The position numbers and the translations under genes are program-made. Positions 54,214 through 62,753 of a stretch of 64,000 bases of DNA are shown here, in pieces. Under the pieces are notes generated by a model. It saw only the letters and a program-made list of their open reading frames with translations. It was not told the DNA's origin and ran no database searches. The number at the start of each line of letters is the position of its first letter. Within the stretch, counting starts at the first letter, position 1. Origin of the DNA: Nonomuraea cypriaca. Its GTDB lineage: Bacteria; Actinomycetota; Actinomycetes; Streptosporangiales; Streptosporangiaceae. The DNA lies in assembly GCF_015645445.1 (NCBI RefSeq), contig NZ_JADOGI010000036.1:1-64000 (forward strand), read 5' to 3'.

Positions 54214-54553
54214 GTGAGATCGTTGAAGTTCCATCAGATCGCACCGGTCGTGCTCGCCGCGGCCCTCGTCCTGACAGCCGCTGCCTGCGGAGGCGGCGGC
54301 ACCGCCACCCCGTCATCAGGGGACGGCAGAACGTTCGAGTTCTGGTCGTTCACCGGCATCAATCAGAAGAAGTCCGTTGAGGACTACCAGAAGGCCCATC
54401 CGGGCGTGCAGGTGAAGCTCACCGAGGTGGGCTCCTCGGTGGAGACCGCGCAGGCGCTGACCACGGCGCTGGCCGGCGGCAAGGTGCCCGACCTCGTGCT
54501 CATTCAGGGCGACGACCTGCCGAAGTTCGTCCAGCAGCCGCAGAACTTCCAGG
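54214..54553 (+). pseudogene. ABC sugar-binding lipoprotein, truncated
   Basis: GTG 54214 starts IAPVVLAAALVLTAAAC, a lipoprotein signal, followed by RTFEFWSFTGINQKKSVEDY, VQVKLTEVGSSVETAQALTT and GKVPDLVLIQGDDLPKFVQQ. This is the first ~110 of the usual ~430 residues of a family-1 solute-binding protein. At 54553 it runs out of frame into a permease fragment. Confidence 0.75.
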
Positions 54554-55009
54554 ATCGACTTCCTGCAGTCCGGGTGGGGGAGTCACGTCATGATCGCCGT
54601 GATGGTGACCTGGCGCTGGTTCGGCTACACCACGCTGCTCTACCTGGCCTCATTGCAGGCCGTACCGCGGACGATCTACGAGGCCGCTGCGGTGGACGGC
54701 GCCGGCGCGTGGAAGCAGTTCCGGCAGATCTCCATCCCGTCGCTGCGGCCGGTCATCGTCTTCACCGTCGTCACCTCCACGATCGGTGGCCTGCAGATCT
54801 TCACCGAGCCGCTGCTCGTCTCCCGTACCGCGCCGCTCACCTGCGGCCCCGTCCGGCAATGCCAGACGCTCACGCTCTTCCTGTACGAGCAGGGCTTCGG
54901 CCAGTTCCAGTTCGGCTACGGCGCTGCCATCGGCGTGGCCCTGTTCGTGCTGATCATCGCCGTTGCGGCGCTCAACTACATTCTGTCCACCCGCATCCGC
55001 CCGGGATGA
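54554..55009 (+). pseudogene. ABC sugar permease (MalF-type), C-terminal half only
   Basis: IDFLQSGWGSHVMIAVMVTW, then the EAA loop IYEAAAVDGAGAWKQFRQIS-IP and LRPVIVFTVVTSTIGGLQIF, ending NYILSTRIRPG with the stop at 55007-55009. The N-terminal helices have been removed by the same deletion that cut the binding protein. The stop overlaps the next ATG (TGATG spacing), showing the original operon order. Confidence 0.75.
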
Positions 55010-55657
55010 AGAAGGCCGACAGGGTCCGCTGGTGGACCTATCTCCTGCTCGCCGCGGCCACGCTGGCCTGCGTGTTCCCGCTGTACCTGCCAGGTGGTGG
55101 CCCCGTCTATGCGGGCGGCCTGCAGGATCTCGTCGCTGATCGTGGTGGCCAGGTGCTGGCGCATCCAGAAGATGCCGAACGCGCTGGCCAGGCCGGGCAC
55201 GATGAGCGCCTGCAGGGTGTCCACCCAGCCCAGCGAAGAAATGATCATGTACTGGGGGATGACGGCGAGCTGGGTCGGCACGGTCATGGTCAGCACGACG
55301 ATGAGGAACAGCACGTTGCGGCCGCGGAAGCGCAGCTTGGCGAAGGCGAACCCGGCCAGCGAGCACAGCACGGCATGCCCCACGCCGATCGTGCCGGCCA
55401 CGATGAGGCTGTTGAGGATCGAGCGGCTCGGGTTCGTCACCTCCTGGAACGACTTCCTGTGGCCGTTCATCGTGCTCAAGTCGCCCGAGATGTACACCGC
55501 GCAGATCGCCATCAAGGCGCTGCAGAACAGCTTCACCGTCGATCTCGGCCTGGCCATGTCCGGCTCGTTCCTGGCCACCCTGCCGCTGCTGGCGCTGTTC
55601 GTCTTCGTCGGCAGGCGCATGGTCGCCGGGATCATGGACGGCGCCTTCAAGGGCTGA
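55006..55657 (+). pseudogene. ABC sugar permease (MalG-type) with inverted middle segment
   Basis: The plus strand starts MKKADRVRWWTYLLLAAATL, then ACVFPLY, and ends VTSWNDFLWPFIVLKSPEMY ... GIMDGAFKG. Between about 55102 and 55435 the coding sequence is on the minus strand: NPSRSILNSLIVAGTIGVGH, FAFAKLRFRGRNVLFLIVVL, QHLATTISDEILQAARIDGA-TTW. The inverted block is bracketed by CCAGGTGGTGGC (55090-55101) and GTCACCTCCTGG (55436-55447), an inverted repeat with 10 of 12 bases matching. Sequence around both joints is also missing. Confidence 0.75.
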
Positions 55658-55686
55658 CCATCGTACGGAAGACAAGACACACGTGA

Positions 55687-56300
<614 letters not shown>

Positions 56301-56312
<12 letters not shown>

Positions 56313-56723
56313 CAGGGTTCCGGCGAAGGGGAGCTGCGGGGTGCCGGTTGCGCCGACCCGGCCCGCGTCCCATGTGTGGCCGGATCCCGGGTGGGCGGCA
56401 AGGGCGGTGGGGCTCATCCGCTTCCTGCTGGTCGTGACGATCAGGCGGTCCCGGTCCGGGCCCGCGAAGCAGCAGCTCGTCGGGGTAGGGACGGGGATCG
56501 GCTCGCGGTGCAGTTCTGTGCCTGCGGGGGAGAAGCAAGCGACGTGGCCGCCGCCCGCGATGGCGCTCCAGACGTTGCCCTCGGTGTCCACCGCCATGCC
56601 GTCCGGCCGGCCCGGTGGAGGGATCTCGGCGAACAGGCGGGTTTCCACCCAGGTCAGGGTGCTGGTGGCAGCGTCCCATCGCGGGCATTCCCCGAGCGTC
56701 GAGCAGGGGCCGAACCAGGACAT
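56301..56723 (-). pseudogene. SMP-30/gluconolactonase-like protein, internally deleted
   Basis: 140 aa in frame from ATG 56723, against about 290 for the family. It starts LGECPRWDAATSTLTWVE, the first propeller blade, and jumps to RLFAEIPPPGRPDGMAVDTE, then GNVWSAIAGGGHVACFSPAG, the last blades and C-terminus. Roughly half of the propeller is absent although the frame is preserved. Intact relatives hydrolyse sugar lactones in arabinose or xylose oxidation. It lies 7 bp after the ROK gene. Confidence 0.7.
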
Positions 56724-56730
56724 GGATCCC

Positions 56731-58017
56731 CTAGCCTATCGCGCGGGCGGCTTCGTGGCCGGCGAGGGCCGGGACGAAGACCTCGGGGGAGCGGTAGACG
56801 GCGTCCAGGAGGACGGCTCCGGCGGCGATGCCGACGGCGTGCGGGCCGAAGGCGCTCGCCTGGATCAGGGAACCGGCGTCCCGGAACCGGTCGGCGTCGA
56901 GCTTGGCCCGGGCGGTCTCCCGTACGGCGGCGACGTGGTCGGCGGGGGCGCTGACTCCGCCGCCGACGATGACGAGCTCGGGGTCGAGCAGCTCGATGAG
57001 GGTGGCCGTCGCCCTGCCCACCAGCTCGGCCCGCTCGCGCAGCAGGGCCTGTGCGGCGCCGTTGCCGCCGGCGGCGAGGGTGAGAACGTCGTAGATCTCG
57101 CCGTCGTCGGCGATCAGCCCGGCCTCGCGGGCGCGCCGGGCCACCTCGAGGTCGCCGGCGACCATCTTGAAGCAGCTGCGGCTGCCGCAGTCGCACTGCT
57201 CGCCGGACGCCCCCGCCACCGGGAGGTGGTCGAGGCCTCCCGCTACGGCACGCGCTCCCGGGTACGGCCGGCCGTTGAAGATGAACCCGGCCCCGACCAC
57301 GTTTCCGACGAACAGGTGGATGAGGTTGTCCACGCCCATCGCGGCGCCGAACCAGTGCTCGGCCAGCGCCAGGGCGCGGACGTGGGAGTCGATGACCACG
57401 GGCAGACCGAGCATCCCGCGCAGCTCCTGGGCCAGTGGTACGTCGCGCCAGCCCAGCACCGGCTGGTGCTCGACCTGGCCTGACGCGCTGTCCACCCATC
57501 CGCCGGTGCTGGCGCCGACGCCGAGGATCCCGACCCGGTGCGCCGCCGCCATGCGCTCGACGGCGGCGGCGGCGCCGCGCACGACCGGCTCGAACCCGGT
57601 GGTGCCGTGCGGTTCGTGCACCTCGTCCACCAACCGGCCCTTGAGGTTGATGAGGCAGGTGATCGTCCGGTGCAGGCCGAAGTGCACGCCTATCACCCCG
57701 TACGTGGACTCGTCGATGTCCACCGGCACTTTGGGCCGGCCGACTCCGGTCGGGCCGGCCTCGGGAGCCCTGGTGAGCAGGCCCGCGCGGGCGAGAGCGG
57801 CCGTCAGCTTGGTCACCGCGCCCGTGGACATGCCGATGGCGGTGGCCAGGTCGGTGCGGGCCAGCGGGCCGGCGTGCATCAGCTCGCGCATGATCGTGGA
57901 GTAGTTCTGCTGCCTGATGTCGCCGAGCTGGGCCGGGCGAGGACGTCTCGTTCCGGTCCGGCCCTTCTCGGGCTTCGCTGCCCGCTCGTTCATGCCCTCG
58001 GTTCTAACACTGCTCAT
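56731..58017 (-). CDS. ROK-family (NagC/XylR-type) regulator
   Basis: 428 aa. N-terminal HTH RQQNYSTIMRELMHAGPLAR, then TDLATAIGMSTGAVTKLTAA. The ROK domain shows GVIGVHFGLHRTITCLINL, GILGVGASTGGWVD, VVIDSHVRALALAEHW, and the zinc-type CDCGSRSCFKMVAGD. It is complete and divergent from the ABC/GH51/sulfatase operon. A TTATCTT-N7-AAGATAA palindrome lies between them. It probably represses that operon until an arabinose-containing ligand is bound. Confidence 0.9.
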   Translation of the reverse strand: MSSVRTEGMNERAAKPEKGRTGTRRPRPAQLGDIRQQNYSTIMRELMHAGPLARTDLATAIGMSTGAVTKLTAALARAGLLTRAPEAGPTGVGRPKVPVDIDESTYGVIGVHFGLHRTITCLINLKGRLVDEVHEPHGTTGFEPVVRGAAAAVERMAAAHRVGILGVGASTGGWVDSASGQVEHQPVLGWRDVPLAQELRGMLGLPVVIDSHVRALALAEHWFGAAMGVDNLIHLFVGNVVGAGFIFNGRPYPGARAVAGGLDHLPVAGASGEQCDCGSRSCFKMVAGDLEVARRAREAGLIADDGEIYDVLTLAAGGNGAAQALLRERAELVGRATATLIELLDPELVIVGGGVSAPADHVAAVRETARAKLDADRFRDAGSLIQASAFGPHAVGIAAGAVLLDAVYRSPEVFVPALAGHEAARAIG

Positions 58018-58090
58018 CAGGCCCCGTCCAACTCCTCACTCGGCCCGGCCGGTCCGTGGTGAGGACCGTTGACAGCACCTGGCCGCCCCT

Positions 58091-58111
58091 TTATCTTCCA
58101 CTGAAAGATAA
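58091..58111. promoter_or_regulatory. Candidate ROK operator
   Basis: TTATCTT-N7-AAGATAA, perfect 7-bp arms, 36 bp before ATG 58147 and in the divergent promoter of the ROK gene. The AT-rich form is like that of NagC/Mlc-type sites. Confidence 0.55.
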
Positions 58112-58146
58112 CTCACGGCTGGTTGTCTGATCAAGGAGGCTCAGTC

Positions 58147-59466
58147 ATGGACGACGGTCCTCGGTCGCTCCTCACCCGCAGGACCCTGTTCGGCCTCGGG
58201 CTGGCAGGAGCGGGCGCTGCCCTGTTGCCGGCCTGCTCGGCCGGCGGGAGTGGCGCCGACCGGCAGGGAAAACTCGACGTCGCCTTCTGGGGGACGCAGG
58301 ACCAGATCGCGGCGACGCTGTCCGCGTTCAAGATCTTCCAGCGTGATCATCCAGAGATCGCGGTCAACAGCCAGTACGGCGCGTACGAGGGTTATTTCGA
58401 CAAGCTGGCGACCAGGGTCGCCGGCGGCAACCCGCCCGACATCTTCCAGATCGACCTGCCGTTCCTGGGCGACTACACCAGCCGCAAGGCGGTCAGGCCG
58501 CTCGACGAGCACGCCGCGCGCCTGGGACTGGACAAGCTGCCCTCTTCGATGAAGGGCCTGGCCGAGTTCGGCGGGCACTCCTACTTCACCCTCGTCGGCG
58601 GCATCACCCAGCCGGGCATGGCCTACAACGCAGACCTGCTGGGCGAGCTGGGGCTGACAGCTCAGGAAAGTGACTGGACCTTCGAGGACTTCGAGAAGGT
58701 GGCCACCGCCGTCGCCACTGCGAGCAAGGGCAAGGTCTGGGGCACCAACGACTTCGGGGCGGCCGTCGTCGCCGTCGAGTCGTACATGAACGGCCGGGGC
58801 AAGGCGCTGTACGCGCAGAACGGCGGGCTGGGCTTCGACGAGACGGATCTACGGGAGTGGCTCGGCCTGTGGGACCGGCTGCGCAAGAGCAACGTCGCGC
58901 CGCCGATGGACTACACCGCGGCGCAGGCCGGGTTCCAGGACTATCCGATCGTCAAGGGCAAGTCGGCCTTCTCGCAGATCCCGACGGCCCGCGGCGCCGC
59001 CGCCCTGCAGGCGCTGACCAAGGCCAAGATCACGCTCACCACGTTCCCCTCGGTGAGCAAAGGTGGCGTGCTCGGCACCACGGTGGTGCCGGTGGCGATC
59101 TGGGCGGTCTCGTCCAGGTCCCAGTCCGTCGCGGCGGCGGTCGAGCTGCTGTCGTTCCTCGCCGGCTCGGACCAGAGCGCGGCGGCGCTCGGCATCCAGG
59201 GCGGCGTCCCGCTGGACGAGGCCGGCAGGAAGGCGCTCTACCCCAAGCTGAAGGCCGGCGACCAGGCGATCGTGGACGTCTTCGACGAGGTCAGCAGGGG
59301 CGACCTCGCTCCCGTGCAGGTGCAGCCCTCCGGGGCCGCCCAGGTTCTGTCGGCCGCGAACTCCGCGATCGTCAAGGCCAACCAGTCAGTGGGATTCGGC
59401 CAGGCCACCATCGATCAGGCCGTGGCCGAGTTCTTCACCCAAGCGGAAAGGATTCTCAGCAATTGA
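58147..59466 (+). CDS. ABC sugar-binding lipoprotein with Tat-type signal
   Basis: 439 aa from ATG 58147, six bases after AAGGAGG. The leader has TRRTLFGLGLAGAGAALLPAC: twin arginines followed by a lipobox, so it is probably exported folded and then lipidated. A family-1 solute-binding fold follows (LDVAFWGTQDQIAATLSAFK, GGNPPDIFQIDLPFLGDYTS, YNADLLGELGLTAQESDWTF, KGKSAFSQIPTARGAAALQA). It is the first gene of the intact operon and defines the imported oligosaccharide. Confidence 0.9.
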   Translation: MDDGPRSLLTRRTLFGLGLAGAGAALLPACSAGGSGADRQGKLDVAFWGTQDQIAATLSAFKIFQRDHPEIAVNSQYGAYEGYFDKLATRVAGGNPPDIFQIDLPFLGDYTSRKAVRPLDEHAARLGLDKLPSSMKGLAEFGGHSYFTLVGGITQPGMAYNADLLGELGLTAQESDWTFEDFEKVATAVATASKGKVWGTNDFGAAVVAVESYMNGRGKALYAQNGGLGFDETDLREWLGLWDRLRKSNVAPPMDYTAAQAGFQDYPIVKGKSAFSQIPTARGAAALQALTKAKITLTTFPSVSKGGVLGTTVVPVAIWAVSSRSQSVAAAVELLSFLAGSDQSAAALGIQGGVPLDEAGRKALYPKLKAGDQAIVDVFDEVSRGDLAPVQVQPSGAAQVLSAANSAIVKANQSVGFGQATIDQAVAEFFTQAERILSN

Positions 59467-60971
59467 GCAGCGAAGCGACGTTCCGGCTCCGGGGCACCGT
59501 CATCGGCGACATCCGGCCCGAGATCTACGGGCAGTTCATGTCGCGCCGCCGGTGGGTGGCCGATGAGGCCCTGCACCATCCGGGTCACCCGGACGCGGAC
59601 GAGTCGGGGCTGCGGGTCAACGTCGTCGAGGCGGTCAAGGAGCTGGCCACGCCGGTCGTGCGCTGGCCCGGCGGCTGCACGGGCACCTCCTACGAATGGG
59701 AGCGGGGCGTCGGCCCCGAGCGCAGCCGCACCGTCGACTGGCACTTCGGCTACGACGTGGGCAACGGGTTCGGCACGGCGGAGTTCGTCGACTTCTGCCG
59801 CCGCGTCGGCGCGGAGCCGCAGATCAACCTGACGACCGGCACGGGCTCGCTGCGCGAGGCGCTGGCCTGGGTGGAGTACTGCAACGGCACCGGCGACTCG
59901 CACTGGGCCAACCTACGCCGCTCCCACGGGTTCGAGGAGCCCTTCAACGTCCGGTACTGGCAGATCGGCAACGAGGAGTGGGGCCACTGGGAGCTCGGTC
60001 AGCTCGACCCGGCGGGCAACGCCGCCCGCAACCGCGAGTGGGCCAAGGCGATCAAACGCCTCGACCCCGGGCTGAAGGTGCTCGCGGTGGGTTCGTACGA
60101 GCCGGACAAGGCGATCGACTGGAACCTGCCGCTGCTGCGCGAGGCCTGGAACCACATCGACTTCCTCACCCTGCACACGTACTGGCCCTTCGACCCCGAT
60201 GCCGAGGGCGGCGACTACACCCGCGTGATCTCCGGCCCCTACCGGACCGAGTTCGCGATCGAGGCGATCCAAGGCCTGGTCGACCTGGTGGCGCGGGAGA
60301 AGCCCGGCACGGCCAAGCCGATGCTCGCCTTCACCGAGTGGAACTGCGCCGACGCCACCCGGTACGAGATGAGCCCCAAGTGGCGGCCCACCGACTGCCG
60401 TTTCCGCCTGGTGGACGCCCTGGCGGCGGCGACGTTCCTGAACGTCATGCAGCGCCGGTGCACCAGCGTGGGGCTGGCCAACTTCGCGCAGACCATCAAC
60501 GTCGTGGGCGCGCTGCTGGTGACCGAGGACCAGGTCGTGCACGAGACGGTCTACTGGCCGCTGTGGATGCAGCGCCACCACAGCGGGAGCGTGGCGCTGG
60601 CCGCCGACGTGACCTGCGGCACCGTGCCGGGGGAGACCCTGGAGCGGGCTCCGCTGGACCTCCCCGCCCTCGACGTCAGCGCGACCACCGACCCGGGCGG
60701 CCGGACCGTGTGGGTGTCGGTCGTCAACCGGGACCGAGACCAGCCCGTGAGGCTCGCGCTCGACCTCGGCGGGCCGCTGGCGAGCGACGAGGTACGCGTG
60801 CACCGGCTGCACACGCAGGACCCGCTGCGCGGCAACACCCTGGCCGAGCCGGACGCCGTGGCCCCGCGTACCGAGAAGGTCGTGCTCGACCCGGGCCAGG
60901 CGATCACGCTGACCGCGAACTCGTACTCGATCATCGAGCTGACCATGGCAGAGCCGGTCGTGACCCCATGA
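59463..60971 (+). CDS. GH51 alpha-L-arabinofuranosidase (intracellular)
   Basis: 502 aa from TTG 59463, whose TTGA overlaps the previous stop. No signal peptide. IRPEIYGQFM opening, VVRWPGGCTGTSYEWERGVG, acid/base E171 in WQIGNEEWGHWELG, LTLHTYWPFD, and nucleophile E292 in LAFTEWNCAD, then a C-terminal beta domain. It cleaves terminal arabinofuranose from oligosaccharides after uptake. The start is inferred from overlap and from AAAGGA about ten bases upstream. Confidence 0.92.
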   Translation: MSSEATFRLRGTVIGDIRPEIYGQFMSRRRWVADEALHHPGHPDADESGLRVNVVEAVKELATPVVRWPGGCTGTSYEWERGVGPERSRTVDWHFGYDVGNGFGTAEFVDFCRRVGAEPQINLTTGTGSLREALAWVEYCNGTGDSHWANLRRSHGFEEPFNVRYWQIGNEEWGHWELGQLDPAGNAARNREWAKAIKRLDPGLKVLAVGSYEPDKAIDWNLPLLREAWNHIDFLTLHTYWPFDPDAEGGDYTRVISGPYRTEFAIEAIQGLVDLVAREKPGTAKPMLAFTEWNCADATRYEMSPKWRPTDCRFRLVDALAAATFLNVMQRRCTSVGLANFAQTINVVGALLVTEDQVVHETVYWPLWMQRHHSGSVALAADVTCGTVPGETLERAPLDLPALDVSATTDPGGRTVWVSVVNRDRDQPVRLALDLGGPLASDEVRVHRLHTQDPLRGNTLAEPDAVAPRTEKVVLDPGQAITLTANSYSIIELTMAEPVVTP

Positions 60972-61915
60972 CCACGGCCGTGTCCAAGCGCGTCGCGACC
61001 GCGCGATCGGCGCCCGTCGCCCGGCGGCCGAGCCGCTACGTGCGAGGTCACGGCCGCTGGGCCCTGGTCTTCCTGGGGCCCTGGCTGATCGGCATGCTCG
61101 CCTTCACCGCCGGCCCGATGATCGCCTCGCTGTACTTCAGCTTCACCGACTTCGACCTGTTCAGCGACCCGGTCTGGGTGGGCCTGGAGAACTACACGCG
61201 CATGTTCACCGGCGACGCCACGCTCCTGACGTCGCTGCGCGTCACCGGCATCTACGCGCTGGTCGGCACGCCCCTGGAGCTCGGGCTGGCGTTCCTGGTG
61301 GCGGTGCTGCTCAACGCGGGCATCCGCGGCAGCGCCTTCTACACCTCGGTCTTTTACCTGCCGTCGCTGTTCGGCGGCAGCGTGGCCGTGGCGGTGTTGT
61401 GGCGGCGGATCTTCAGCGAGGACGGGCTGGTCAACCAGCTGCTGGCCCCGCTCGGCATCGAAGGGGCGTCGTGGATCTCCGATCCCTCGTACTCGCTCAG
61501 CACGCTGATCGCGCTGGAGGTGTGGCAGTTCGGCGCGCCGATGGTCATCTTCCTGGCCGGGCTGCGGCAGATCCCCGTGCAGTTCTACGAGGCGGCGCAG
61601 GTGGACGGCGCCGGTCCGCTGTCGCGCTTCGTGCGCATCACCGTGCCGCTGATGACCCCGATCATCTTCTTCAACCTGATCCTGCAGCTCATCAGGTCGC
61701 TGCAGGCCTTCGCCCCCGCGTTCATCATCAGCGGCGGCACCGGCGGGCCGCTCGACTCGACGCTGCTCTACTCGGTCTACCTCTACCAGCAGGCGTTCAC
61801 GAACTTCGACATGGGCTACGCCGCCGCGATGGCCTGGCTGCTCCTGGTCATCTCCGCCATCGTCGCCGGGCTGAACTTCCTGCTCGGCCGGAAATGGGTG
61901 ATCTACGGTGACTGA
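60968..61915 (+). CDS. ABC sugar permease (MalF/UgpA type)
   Basis: 315 aa. Six helices, with GPWLIGMLAFTAGPMIASLY first and the EAA loop FYEAAQVDGAGPLSRFVRIT-VPLMTP that docks the ATPase. ATG 60968 overlaps the GH51 stop (ATGA). No ATPase gene is present; as is usual in actinobacteria, a shared MsiK-like ATPase elsewhere probably serves this importer. Confidence 0.92.
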   Translation: MTTAVSKRVATARSAPVARRPSRYVRGHGRWALVFLGPWLIGMLAFTAGPMIASLYFSFTDFDLFSDPVWVGLENYTRMFTGDATLLTSLRVTGIYALVGTPLELGLAFLVAVLLNAGIRGSAFYTSVFYLPSLFGGSVAVAVLWRRIFSEDGLVNQLLAPLGIEGASWISDPSYSLSTLIALEVWQFGAPMVIFLAGLRQIPVQFYEAAQVDGAGPLSRFVRITVPLMTPIIFFNLILQLIRSLQAFAPAFIISGGTGGPLDSTLLYSVYLYQQAFTNFDMGYAAAMAWLLLVISAIVAGLNFLLGRKWVIYGD

Positions 61916-62753
61916 CTCCGTACGGCGCTGGGGCGTGAAGGTCTCCCTGTACGTCGTGCTCACCGCCACCGCCATCGTGGCGCTCTACCCGCTGGTCTGG
62001 ATGGTCTCGGCCTCGTTGCGCCCGGAGTCGGAGATCTTCGCCGACCCCGGGCTGGTCCCCGGAAAGCTCACCCTGGACAACTACGTGCGCGGCTGGACCG
62101 GGACGGAGATCTCGTTCGGCACCTACCTGCTCAACTCGATCGTCGTCTCGGTGCTCGTCGTCATCGGCAACACCCTGTCGTGCAGCCTGGCCGCCTACGC
62201 GTTCGCGCGGCTGCGCTTCCGCTTCCGCGGCGTGGCGTTCGCGATGATGCTGGCCACGCTCATGTTGCCGCCGCACGTGACGCTCATCCCGCAGTACATC
62301 GTCTTCAACCGGCTCGGCTGGGTGAACACGTTCCTGCCGGTGGCCGCGCCGCACTTCTTCGCCGTGTCGGCGTTCTTCGTCTTCCTCATGGTGCAGTTCA
62401 TCCGGGGGATCCCGGCCGAGCTGGACGAGGCCGCCCGCATCGACGGCGCCAACCACCTGCGGTTGTTCTGGTCGGTGATCTTCCCGCTGCTGCGGCCCGC
62501 GCTCGTCACCACCGTCATCTTCAGCTTCATCTGGACCTACAACGACTTCTTCACCCAGCTCATCTACCTCAACGACGCCGGGTTGTTCACGGTCCCGCTC
62601 GGGCTGCGCTCGTTCCTGGACGCGACCGGGGAGTCGGCGTGGGGCGCGATGCTGGCCATGAGCACGCTGGCGCTCCTCCCGATGCTGGTCGTCTTCGTCG
62701 TCTTCCAGCGGATGATCGTGCAGGGCATCGCGACGACGGGACTGCGCGGATGA
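61908..62753 (+). CDS. ABC sugar permease (MalG/UgpE type)
   Basis: 281 aa from GTG 61908, overlapping the previous gene by eight bases. First helix VSLYVVLTATAIVALYPLVW, LNSIVVSVLVVIGNTLSCSL, and EAA loop ELDEAARIDGANHLRLFWSV-IFPLLRP, ending MIVQGIATTGLRG. It is intact, in contrast to the inverted MalG-type relic at 55 kb. The stop overlaps the sulfatase start by ATGA. Confidence 0.92.
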   Translation: MTDSVRRWGVKVSLYVVLTATAIVALYPLVWMVSASLRPESEIFADPGLVPGKLTLDNYVRGWTGTEISFGTYLLNSIVVSVLVVIGNTLSCSLAAYAFARLRFRFRGVAFAMMLATLMLPPHVTLIPQYIVFNRLGWVNTFLPVAAPHFFAVSAFFVFLMVQFIRGIPAELDEAARIDGANHLRLFWSVIFPLLRPALVTTVIFSFIWTYNDFFTQLIYLNDAGLFTVPLGLRSFLDATGESAWGAMLAMSTLALLPMLVVFVVFQRMIVQGIATTGLRG

